Assembly (NCBI GenBank): GCA_945957225.1 | Contig: CAMFKK010000162.1 | Span: forward strand, 1-6,039 | Reading direction: 5' to 3' | DNA from: an uncultured Sphingobacteriia bacterium | GTDB lineage: Bacteria > Bacteroidota > Bacteroidia > Chitinophagales > Chitinophagaceae | Length of the DNA stretch: 6,039 nucleotides | Translations under genes and position numbers: made by a program | Part shown: positions 1 through 5,996 of the stretch, in pieces | Numbering within the stretch: position 1 is the first letter of the stretch | Layout of the letters: the number at the start of each line of letters is the position of its first letter | The notes under the pieces: generated by a model | The model's database searches: none | Told to the model about the DNA's origin: nothing | The model's input: the letters and a program-made list of their open reading frames with translations, nothing else

Positions 1-124
1 GGGGGGATGGCAAAGGTACCACCAAAGCCCTTGTCCACAAGCCAAAACCAGAATCTTAGCCTCGATTTAACGAATTGATTTCCACATAGGCTTTTTCAAG
101 CGGGCATCTATTTATCTTGCAGCC
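1..124. other. Leader of the helicase gene, possibly with the 3' end of an upstream gene
   Basis: This stretch opens with a run of six G and lies before the helicase start. On the + strand, the frame beginning at base 3 is open to a TAG at 57-59 and would encode a lysine- and proline-rich tail ending in KPKPES, with codon choice (ACC, GCC, AAG, CCA) similar to the helicase gene. It could be the C-terminus of a gene cut by the window edge. The other two + frames are also open for much of this short distance, and one minus frame could start a divergent gene but has no ATG, so the assignment is weak. I found no good TAnnTTTG promoter element or terminator hairpin before the helicase. Confidence 0.25.
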
Positions 125-2494
125 ATGCAAGAGTATCTCAAGGGGTTGAATGAACCGCAATATGAAGCAGTGACGCATGTTAAGGGTCCCATCATGATTG
201 TTGCGGGTGCGGGAAGTGGTAAAACCAAGGTCTTAACTACCAGAATTGCCCACCTGATGGCAGGCGGCGTGGACGCTTTTAATATTTTGGCCCTGACTTT
301 TACCAATAAGGCGGCGGCAGAAATGAAGGAAAGGATTGAGAAAATCCTGGGTAATTCTGAGGCGCGCAACCTCTATATTGGTACTTTCCACAGCGTTTTT
401 GCCCGCATTTTACGGGGCGAAGCCCATAGAATGGGTTATCCCAGCAATTTTACCATCTATGATACGGACGATAGCCGCTCCGTGATCAAGGCGGTAGTGA
501 ATGAGCTCAACCTTGATGACAAACACTATAAAGCCAATGTGGTGGGCAACCGGATTTCTCAGGCCAAGAATGCCTTGGTGGGTCCGGCTGAATATGCCAA
601 TGACTATTATATACAACAGGAAGACATGCGGGCCAACCGTCAGGCCATTGCCCAGATCTATATGGCTTATGCCAATAGATGCGCCAAAAATGGGGCCATG
701 GATTTTGATGACCTCTTGCTCAAAATGCACGAGCTCTTGCAAAATTTTCCTGATGCCTTGCACAAATACCAACACAAGTTCAAGTATATCTTGATTGATG
801 AGTATCAGGATACCAACCCGGTACAGTACCAGATTACCAAATTATTGGCCGCCGCTCACGAAAATATCTGTGTTGTGGGTGATGACGCCCAGAGTATCTA
901 TAGTTTCCGTGGTGCCACCATTGAAAACATTCTTCAGTTTCAAAAGGACTATGACGATGTAAAAGTGGTGAAGCTGGAACAGAACTATAGAAGCAGCAAG
1001 AATATTATTCATGTGGCCAATGAAGTGATTAAAGTGAACCAAGGTCAGATTCCCAAGAATCTCTGGACCGATAATGTGGAAGGAGAAAAGATTCGCTTGG
1101 TTCGCACCATGACGGATAATGACGAGGGCAAATTTGTGGCCGATACCATTCAGGAACAAAAACTCCGCAACCATTTTTATAACCAGGATTTTGCCATTCT
1201 CTATAGAACCAATGCACAGAGCCGGGCTTATGAAGAAAGTCTGCGCCGCATGGGTATTGCCTATAGAATTTATGGTGGCACTAGTTTCTATCAGCGCAAA
1301 GAGATCAAGGATTTCTTGGCTTACTTACGCATTATGGTGAATACCCGTGATGAGGAAGCGCTGAAAAGAATCATCAATTATCCTGCCCGCGGTATTGGTA
1401 AAACCAGCATTGAAAAATTGATTACGGCTGCCAATGAAAATGAGATCAGCATGTATGATGTGGTGGCTAGGGCCGGAGAGTTTGGATTCAAGGGTGGTAC
1501 TTTGGAAGCGCTGCAGAATTTTGTAACCATGATCCGCTATTTCCAAAGCTTGCTCACTGATAAGAATGCTTATGACGTGGCCGTGCAAGTGGGTAAGCAT
1601 ACCAATTTGGTCAAGGAATTATTTGCAGACAAAACCACAGAAGGGCTGGCGCGATATGAAAACGTGCAAGAGTTGTTGAACTCCATTAAAGAGTGGACCG
1701 AGAGCCCCGATAATGACGATGGTGAAGTGGGTTCAAAAAGTATGGGTGCCTATTTGCAACAGATTACTTTGGTAACCGATGCGGATGATAACAAACAAGA
1801 AACCGATGTGGTGAAATTGATGACCATTCACGCGGCCAAGGGTTTGGAATTTAGTTGTGTATTTGTGGGTGGCATTGAAGAAACACTTTTCCCAAATGCC
1901 ATGGCCATTAATACTAGAGAGGAATTGGAAGAGGAACGCAGGTTGTTCTATGTAGCCATTACCAGGGCTAAACAACATTTATGGTTAACCTATGCCAACT
2001 CTCGCTACAGATTTGGACAATTGGTGCAAAATGAGCCCAGTCGTTTTATAGAAGAAATGCCCGAAGCCTATATAGACAAGAGCTATGCAGGTGGTGGGGC
2101 CAGAAATAATTCCTCTAGTCAATGGGGTGGTGGTTTTGAAAGAATGCAACGTGGATTTGGTTTTGGCAATAGTAATTCAGCTGCATCAGCAGAGAAAAAA
2201 TATGGTGCTCCTCCGGCCAGAAAACCAGACGCACCCAAGGGCAAACCAGAATACTTACCCGTTGTTCCTCCAGTGACTAAGGTAGTGGAACACCAGCCTT
2301 CCGGCGATTTTGTAGCCAGTGATACCAGTGGTTTGCAAGCTGGTCAAAAAGTGGAACATTTAAAATTTGGATTTGGGGTAGTAGCCAAGGTAGAAGGCTC
2401 TGCACACAATCCTATTGCCACCATCAATTTTGCAACAAACGGAGAAAAGAAGATCATGCTCAACTATGCTAAGTTGCGCATAGTGCCGGAATAA
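125..2494 (+). CDS. UvrD/PcrA-type ATP-dependent 3'-5' DNA helicase (SF1A)
   Basis: This is a complete 789-residue SF1A helicase, expected to unwind duplex DNA 3' to 5' in the cytoplasm during repair and replication restart. All family motifs appear in order: Q-motif region LNEPQYEAV (8-16), Walker A GAGSGKT (28-34), motif Ia LTFTNKAA (57-64), GTFHS (86-90), Walker B IDEYQD (224-229), motif III VVGDDAQSIYSFRG (250-263), motif IV LEQNYRS (284-290), motif V TIHAAKGLEF (567-576) and motif VI VAITRAK (610-616). A Gly/Ser- then Pro/Lys-rich linker (about 655-735) leads to a C-terminal domain (about 738-787, G-x-K-V-x-H-x-K-F-G-x-G) like the Tudor-like domain by which PcrA contacts RNA polymerase. 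The ATG at 125 places the first motif at the usual distance from the N-terminus. Length is slightly above the usual 720-780. Whether to call it pcrA or uvrD cannot be decided from sequence alone. It converges with the GH5 gene, leaving 32 bp between stops. Confidence 0.96.
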   Translation: MQEYLKGLNEPQYEAVTHVKGPIMIVAGAGSGKTKVLTTRIAHLMAGGVDAFNILALTFTNKAAAEMKERIEKILGNSEARNLYIGTFHSVFARILRGEAHRMGYPSNFTIYDTDDSRSVIKAVVNELNLDDKHYKANVVGNRISQAKNALVGPAEYANDYYIQQEDMRANRQAIAQIYMAYANRCAKNGAMDFDDLLLKMHELLQNFPDALHKYQHKFKYILIDEYQDTNPVQYQITKLLAAAHENICVVGDDAQSIYSFRGATIENILQFQKDYDDVKVVKLEQNYRSSKNIIHVANEVIKVNQGQIPKNLWTDNVEGEKIRLVRTMTDNDEGKFVADTIQEQKLRNHFYNQDFAILYRTNAQSRAYEESLRRMGIAYRIYGGTSFYQRKEIKDFLAYLRIMVNTRDEEALKRIINYPARGIGKTSIEKLITAANENEISMYDVVARAGEFGFKGGTLEALQNFVTMIRYFQSLLTDKNAYDVAVQVGKHTNLVKELFADKTTEGLARYENVQELLNSIKEWTESPDNDDGEVGSKSMGAYLQQITLVTDADDNKQETDVVKLMTIHAAKGLEFSCVFVGGIEETLFPNAMAINTREELEEERRLFYVAITRAKQHLWLTYANSRYRFGQLVQNEPSRFIEEMPEAYIDKSYAGGGARNNSSSQWGGGFERMQRGFGFGNSNSAASAEKKYGAPPARKPDAPKGKPEYLPVVPPVTKVVEHQPSGDFVASDTSGLQAGQKVEHLKFGFGVVAKVEGSAHNPIATINFATNGEKKIMLNYAKLRIVPE

Positions 2495-2526
2495 AATAAG
2501 TTTTTGCTAGAAGGAATCGCCGCAGG

Positions 2527-3681
2527 CTAATTCTTTACTTTAATCTTGTTTTCTACAGAAGCGGGTGCAAAGATTCCGCCCTTTTCTTTGGGTAAGAGGG
2601 TGGAATTGGGTAAGAACAAATAGGTTTCTGGTAAGAGAAAATCAAAGGAGGATTTGGGTACAGGTGAGGTTCTTTTGTATCGCAACAAGACTTCCATCTG
2701 TGGTCTGTCTTCTTGCACAAAAGGTTGAACCGATAAGGGATATTTGTTCCACCTAGAACCGGCTGCCCAGTAGCATCCGTTTACATTGTTCTCGCTTAAG
2801 TATTTTAAGAAATTATCCAAGACGGTTAACCAGCGTAGGTCATTATCGGGTACGCCGTATTCACCAACATAGCCGCGTTTGTTATGGTCTTTGAGCCAAC
2901 GCACAAAGGGCATGATTCTTCTTACACCTGTATATTCATCTGCCCCGCTACTATCATAAGATTCTTTATACCTGCCTGAATAGTTCTTATCAAAATAGCA
3001 GTGGGCGTCATACATCAGGTTGTCATTGGGATCTTTCAGGTCTTTGAGGTTATCGCTATATCTACGCCACTGTTCTGCAGCGGCATAATTGTCTCCGGAA
3101 ATGATGATGATGGCTTTTTTGTCTACCTGTCTCAACAAATTGATGGTGGTTTGGGCCGTGGTAAACCAATCGTATTCACCCATATCATGGGGCTCGGTCA
3201 TGATCTCATATCCAAACACGTTACGTAAGTCGCTGAATTCAAGGGCCAGTTTTGACCAAAAATCTCCCAGCATATTGCGAGGCAATGCTGGGCTTCCCAC
3301 AATATGTTCGGTTTTACCAATCACGTATCGGCCAAAATTGTGCATGCTCAAGACCACCCGGATATTCCTGTCAGAGCAGTACTGGATCACTCGGCGCATC
3401 TCGTCTACATTGGCACGGTCCAGTGGTCCACCTGGGGTTTGTTGCACCCGCTCCCATTTAAAGGGAACTGTCAGGAGCTGCATACCTTGTTGGTAGAAAT
3501 ATTCAATATCCGCATCGGGGGGGTAGATATAGTCCTTGCCCAAGACCCCAGGAATGGTTTTTTCTTCAAATTCAGCACCGCAAATATTGATGCCAAAGGG
3601 TTTTACACCCGTTTGCGCAAAAACGGTGGTACAGGTCAACATCATGACCAAGAATAAAGTGGGAATGCGCATTTGTTTCAT
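2527..3681 (-). CDS. Secreted glycoside hydrolase family 5 (cellulase-like) protein
   Basis: A 384-residue protein with a signal peptide: basic start MKQMR, hydrophobic stretch 8-20, and probable signal peptidase I cleavage after A22 in VFA-Q. It should act in the periplasm or outside the cell. The rest follows a GH5 (clan GH-A) TIM barrel, with pieces resembling subfamily 5 endoglucanases: N-I-C-G-A-E-F-E (32-39), VPFKWERVQ (72-80), MHNFGRY (113-119), TEPHDM (162-167), AHCYFD (226-231), GEYG (273-276) and YWAAGSRW (304-311). E163 is the predicted acid/base, E274 the nucleophile; H114, H227, Y229 and W305 match other invariant positions. Two invariant residues are changed: the Arg of strand 2 is T71 and the Asn before the acid/base is T162, so activity and substrate (beta-1,4-glucan by family) are uncertain. 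Residues 336-384 form a Pro/Leu-rich tail with no recognised domain. ATG 3681 is chosen for the basic signal-peptide start; ATG at codon 4 is possible. No polysaccharide-utilisation genes are adjacent. Confidence 0.88.
   Translation of the reverse strand: MKQMRIPTLFLVMMLTCTTVFAQTGVKPFGINICGAEFEEKTIPGVLGKDYIYPPDADIEYFYQQGMQLLTVPFKWERVQQTPGGPLDRANVDEMRRVIQYCSDRNIRVVLSMHNFGRYVIGKTEHIVGSPALPRNMLGDFWSKLALEFSDLRNVFGYEIMTEPHDMGEYDWFTTAQTTINLLRQVDKKAIIIISGDNYAAAEQWRRYSDNLKDLKDPNDNLMYDAHCYFDKNYSGRYKESYDSSGADEYTGVRRIMPFVRWLKDHNKRGYVGEYGVPDNDLRWLTVLDNFLKYLSENNVNGCYWAAGSRWNKYPLSVQPFVQEDRPQMEVLLRYKRTSPVPKSSFDFLLPETYLFLPNSTLLPKEKGGIFAPASVENKIKVKN
3266..3292. repeat. Strong hairpin-forming inverted repeat inside the GH5 gene
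   Basis: CCCAGCA (3266-3272) pairs with TGCTGGG (3286-3292), and inside them TTGC (3275-3278) pairs with GCAA (3282-3285), leaving a GAG loop and a two-base bulge: eleven base pairs in all. It lies in the codons for residues 130-139 of the GH5 protein. No T-run follows it on the transcribed strand, so it is not an ordinary terminator. Confidence 0.6.
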
Positions 3682-3708
3682 GTACGGTTATAGAACGAAA
3701 AATCCGGC

Positions 3709-3740
3709 CAAATATTGACTTTGGCCCCAAGATGGGCAAA
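3709..3740 (-). promoter_or_regulatory. Candidate Bacteroidota-type promoter for the GH5 gene
   Basis: Read on the minus strand, TTTG (3740-3737) is followed after 20 bases by AATATTTG (3716-3709). This matches the Bacteroidota vegetative pattern of a -33 TTTG and a -7 TAnnTTTG at the usual spacing, with one mismatch at the first base of the -7 element. The -7 element ends 27 bases before the GH5 start codon, which predicts a leader of about 20 bases. This is pattern matching only; the elements are short and the region is AT-rich. Confidence 0.4.
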
Positions 3741-3831
3741 AATGAGCCCCAAAAGGTTTTCGATATCCGAAAAAAAGGCAGTTCCACCCCGCTTGACCCC
3801 TTGGAATGAACCATCCCAGCCCGCTTTTGTT

Positions 3832-3839
3832 TAAATTTG
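3832..3839 (+). promoter_or_regulatory. Candidate -7 promoter element for the Nfu gene
   Basis: TAAATTTG is a perfect match to the Bacteroidota -7 consensus TAnnTTTG and sits 28 bases before the Nfu start codon, a distance that gives a short leader. The -33 partner is weak: the nearest suitable upstream TTG (3801-3803) lies 28 bases away, longer than the usual 19-23, so the spacing argues against a standard strong promoter. Confidence 0.4.
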
Positions 3840-3867
3840 TATTCGATACCCGCATAAAATCTTTCTT

Positions 3868-4467
3868 ATGATTAAAACAGGCAACCCAGTGATCAGCATC
3901 TATACAGAAATGACGCCCAACCCAGAAACCATGAAATTTGTGGCCAACAAATTATTGTATCCTGGAAAAAGCATTGATTTTGCTGATGAATCTTTAGCAG
4001 GACCATCGCCTTTGGCTAAAGAACTATTTGGTTTTCCTTTTATCAAGTCTGTGTTTATTGCCAGCAATTTTATTACGCTGACCAAGACTGCAGATACCGA
4101 TGATTGGCAAGACGTGATTCCTTCTATCAAGACTTTCTTGAAAGAGTATTTGGAAAATGGTGGTGTTGTAGTAAATGATGATGAGGTTTCTAAAACCAAA
4201 CAAGAAGCTAGCAATACCGTAAGTGCGGATGACGATGATATTGTTAAACGCGTGAAAGAACTTCTAGAGAATTATGTAAAACCAGCCGTTGAAATGGATG
4301 GTGGTGCTATTCAGTTCCGCAGTTATAAAGATGGTGTTGTGAACCTGATGTTGCAAGGATCTTGCAGTGGTTGCCCTTCTTCCATGGTTACACTAAAAGC
4401 TGGTATTGAAGGCATGATGAAACGCATGATTCCTGAAGTAACAGAAGTAATGGCAGAAGCCGAATAA
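3868..4467 (+). CDS. Nfu/NifU-family iron-sulfur cluster scaffold protein
   Basis: A 199-residue two-domain Nfu protein that is expected to bind a 4Fe-4S cluster and pass it to client apoproteins in the cytoplasm. Residues about 8-98 match the Nfu N-terminal domain (I-Y-T-E-M-T-P-N-P-E-T-M-K-F near the start, then LFGFPFIKSVFI at 53-64). An acidic, charged linker (about 102-123) follows. Residues 124-195 are the NifU C-terminal domain, with V-x-P-A-V-x-x-D-G-G-A-I (137-148) and the cluster-binding pair C166 and C169 in GSCSGCPSS. Domain order and length match bacterial and mitochondrial NFU1-type proteins rather than the longer nitrogen-fixation NifU, and no nif or suf gene is adjacent. The ATG at 3868 puts the first conserved strand near residue 9. 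A terminator begins 28 bases after the stop, so the gene looks monocistronic. It diverges from the GH5 gene. Confidence 0.95.
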   Translation: MIKTGNPVISIYTEMTPNPETMKFVANKLLYPGKSIDFADESLAGPSPLAKELFGFPFIKSVFIASNFITLTKTADTDDWQDVIPSIKTFLKEYLENGGVVVNDDEVSKTKQEASNTVSADDDDIVKRVKELLENYVKPAVEMDGGAIQFRSYKDGVVNLMLQGSCSGCPSSMVTLKAGIEGMMKRMIPEVTEVMAEAE

Positions 4468-4495
4468 TTGATTGAATTAGTTTGAGTGATACTAG

Positions 4496-4523
4496 CGCCC
4501 TTGGAATTTTCCGGGGCGTTTTT
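4496..4523 (+). terminator. Rho-independent terminator after the Nfu gene
   Basis: CGCCC (4496-4500) pairs with GGGCG (4514-4518), and inside them GGAA pairs with TTCC. The result is a mostly paired, GC-rich stem with a small bulge and short loop, directly followed by TTTTT (4519-4523). It starts 28 bases after the Nfu stop and separates that gene from the recombinase gene. Confidence 0.85.
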
Positions 4524-4553
4524 GATTTCTTAGCTTGATACTAAATATATTTT
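4521..4553 (+). promoter_or_regulatory. Candidate promoter for the recombinase gene, overlapping the terminator T-tract
   Basis: TTTG at 4521-4524 is followed after 21 bases by TATATTTT (4546-4553), seven of eight positions matching the Bacteroidota -7 element TAnnTTTG. The -33 element overlaps the T-run of the preceding terminator. Transcription would begin near 4560 and give a leader of about 50 bases before the ATG at 4608. The region is AT-rich, so chance matches are likely. Confidence 0.3.
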
Positions 4554-4607
4554 AGACCTCTTCTCTACTCCCTTTTTTTCTAACATCTTGTGTGAGAAAA
4601 CAATAGT

Positions 4608-5798
4608 ATGAGTATAAATGAACTGTCTAAGAACCCAACCCCATTAATATTAATCCGTCCATTTTTTTTAAAAGGACTGGAGTGCATAGGGCTGGTATTT
4701 AAGAAAAATGCTACACTTGAATCAATTTGCAAAAGTCTATCCGGTGTTAGATGGTCATATCAGCAAAATTGTTGGTATTTGCCCTGCCATCGCGCAGCTT
4801 ATGAAGCTGCCAAAAAAGCATTTGAAGGTCAGGCTAATTTGGATACCGATGAATTAAAACAATATTTGGAGCAGCGCAAAACCATGGTTGCTCCAACTCA
4901 AGAAAAACTCTCAGGAGCAACGGTCAAATTAATGCTGGAATTTCCTTTAGAAATGGCTAACCTACAGGCCTATGCGCAATTCAAAGATTTATTGATTTTA
5001 AAAGGGTATAGCCCCAATACCATTCGTAATTATTGTACGGAATTTCATTTACTCCTTAGGCTCTTGGGCAAAGAATCTGTGAGTAATTTAACCAAACCCC
5101 AGGTCTTGAGTTATCTGTTATGGCTCTTGGAAAAACAAGGCTGCTCCGAGACCAAAATACATACCACTGTCAATGCTATTAAATTTTATTTTGAAAAAGT
5201 ATTAGAAAGGGCTACTGAATTTTATGACCTACCAAGACCCAAGAAACCCTATCAATTACCTGGTATTTTGGCCGAATCAGAAGTGGTAGACATGATTAGC
5301 AAAATGCCCAACCTAAAACACAAGTGTATTCTCATGACCGGTTACGCGGGCGGATTGCGCGTGAGTGAAATTGTGGGCTTGAAAATTACTGATATAGATA
5401 GCAAACGCATGATGATACATATACACGGCGCTAAGGGAAAAAAAGACCGTATGGTACCACTCTCACAAATACTTTTAATCACCTTGCGGGAATACCATTT
5501 AACCTATCAACCCAAGGTCTACCTTTTTGAAAACCCCAATGGTGGCCCCTATAGTGTGCGCAGTACCCAACAAATTATACAAGACGCCAAACAAGCCGCT
5601 GGTATCCAAAAAAAAGGGAGTATCCATATGCTCCGCCACAGCTATGCCACCCATTTAATGGAAGCCGGCACCGACCTACGATACATACAAGAACTCTTAG
5701 GCCACAACAGCATCCGCACCACCATGCGCTACACACATGTGAGCATCAAAAGTCTGGGCAATATTCAAAGCCCACTTGACCGCTTGAAATGGAAATAG
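4608..5798 (+). CDS. Tyrosine recombinase/integrase, XerC/D- and integron-integrase-like, with extra N-terminal domain
   Basis: A 396-residue site-specific tyrosine recombinase expected to cut and rejoin DNA through a 3'-phosphotyrosine intermediate. The catalytic set is complete: R251 in GYAGGLRVSE, K276 in the beta-hairpin (AKGKKDR, 275-281), H340 and R343 in HMLRHS, H366 in LLGH and nucleophile Y375 in YTHV. The SAM-like core-binding domain spans about 116-200 (GYSPNTIRNY). Ahead of it, residues 13-90 form an additional small domain (F31, K42, G46, W49, W56, P59), so the protein is about 100 residues longer than XerC/XerD. The end (Y-T-H-V ... S-P-L-D-R-L) resembles integron integrases, but the segment between K276 and H340 lacks the long IntI-specific insertion. 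A normal XerC/D housekeeping role, or mobility of an element extending beyond the window, are both possible. T8 (4662-4669) and A8 (5608-5615) runs occur in the gene. Start: first ATG after an AT-rich leader, with no Shine-Dalgarno sequence. Confidence 0.92.
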   Translation: MSINELSKNPTPLILIRPFFLKGLECIGLVFKKNATLESICKSLSGVRWSYQQNCWYLPCHRAAYEAAKKAFEGQANLDTDELKQYLEQRKTMVAPTQEKLSGATVKLMLEFPLEMANLQAYAQFKDLLILKGYSPNTIRNYCTEFHLLLRLLGKESVSNLTKPQVLSYLLWLLEKQGCSETKIHTTVNAIKFYFEKVLERATEFYDLPRPKKPYQLPGILAESEVVDMISKMPNLKHKCILMTGYAGGLRVSEIVGLKITDIDSKRMMIHIHGAKGKKDRMVPLSQILLITLREYHLTYQPKVYLFENPNGGPYSVRSTQQIIQDAKQAAGIQKKGSIHMLRHSYATHLMEAGTDLRYIQELLGHNSIRTTMRYTHVSIKSLGNIQSPLDRLKWK

Positions 5799-5827
5799 AT
5801 AGTACTTACCAACCAACCTCAAATTGC

Positions 5828-5883
5828 TTGCGTTTTATAGATATCTCACTTTACAAAGACCCATTGCGTTTATTAAGTATCTA
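5828..5883 (+). repeat. Imperfect direct repeat beginning TTGCGTTT, 36-bp period
   Basis: Bases 5828-5847 and 5864-5883 align without gaps at 15 of 20 positions, sharing TTGCGTTT and TATCT with divergent bases between. A third TTGCGT lies at 5969-5974, followed like the second copy by TTAAGT a few bases on. The repeats sit just after the recombinase gene and could be binding sites for it. A rough estimate is that a match of this quality would turn up by chance in perhaps a quarter of AT-rich regions this size, so the support is modest. Confidence 0.3.
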
Positions 5884-5967
5884 AATCTGCTATGCATATA
5901 CCCCTAGTCTAAAATGGCCTAAGTACAGCTAAAGTATCACATGAAGCGTATTTATTATTTGAGGTAG

Positions 5968-5996
5968 ATTGCGTACTTTTAAGTGTTGTACGCCAT
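5968..5996. repeat. Inverted repeat GCGTAC-N11-GTACGC, possible recombinase site
   Basis: GCGTAC (5971-5976) and GTACGC (5988-5993) are perfect inverted arms around an 11-base centre; extending to 9-base arms keeps 8 of 9 pairs. Tyrosine recombinase crossover sites are two inverted binding arms around a 6-8 base centre, so the overall shape is similar but the centre is longer than usual. It matches neither the dif consensus that I know from E. coli nor the attC R boxes. A structure of this size can arise by chance in such a stretch. Confidence 0.25.

Noticed and set aside
410..775. 121-codon minus-strand open frame within the helicase gene
   Set aside because: It is antisense to conserved helicase motifs, and its composition follows the complement of the helicase codons.
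2495..2526. Bidirectional terminator between the convergent helicase and GH5 genes
   Set aside because: A TTTTT run is present, but no stable GC-rich stem could be drawn around it in either direction.
3089..3496. 135-codon + strand open frame opposite the GH5 gene, with several overlapping ones at 3001-3718
   Set aside because: These lie antisense within a well-supported GH5 gene, have no recognisable domain, and overlap each other, as expected of shadow frames.
3757..3773. Inverted repeat TTTTCG-N5-CGAAAA between the GH5 and Nfu genes
   Set aside because: A six-base inverted repeat with a short centre is expected about once by chance in a gap this long, and its A/T-rich arms add little; it was not promoted to an operator.
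3572..3814. 80-codon minus-strand open frame running through the GH5 upstream region
   Set aside because: It overlaps the GH5 signal-peptide codons in another frame and covers the candidate promoter; no protein family is recognisable.
4487..4543. Eight-base direct repeat TGATACTA (4487-4494 and 4536-4543) flanking the Nfu terminator, as a possible target-site duplication
   Set aside because: There is no mobile element between the copies, only a terminator, and an eight-base repeat in AT-rich DNA is weak evidence.
5864..5890. dif-like XerC/XerD site (TTGCGTTTAT near the left-arm form TGCGCATAAT)
   Set aside because: Only the left arm bears a partial likeness; the right half does not resemble TTATGTTAAAT, and I do not know a Bacteroidota-specific dif consensus well enough to assert it.
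5835..5897. 20-codon minus-strand ORF (starts MHSRFRYL) in the recombinase 3' flank
   Set aside because: Too short, with no start context, hydrophobic segment or conserved neighbour to support it as a gene.
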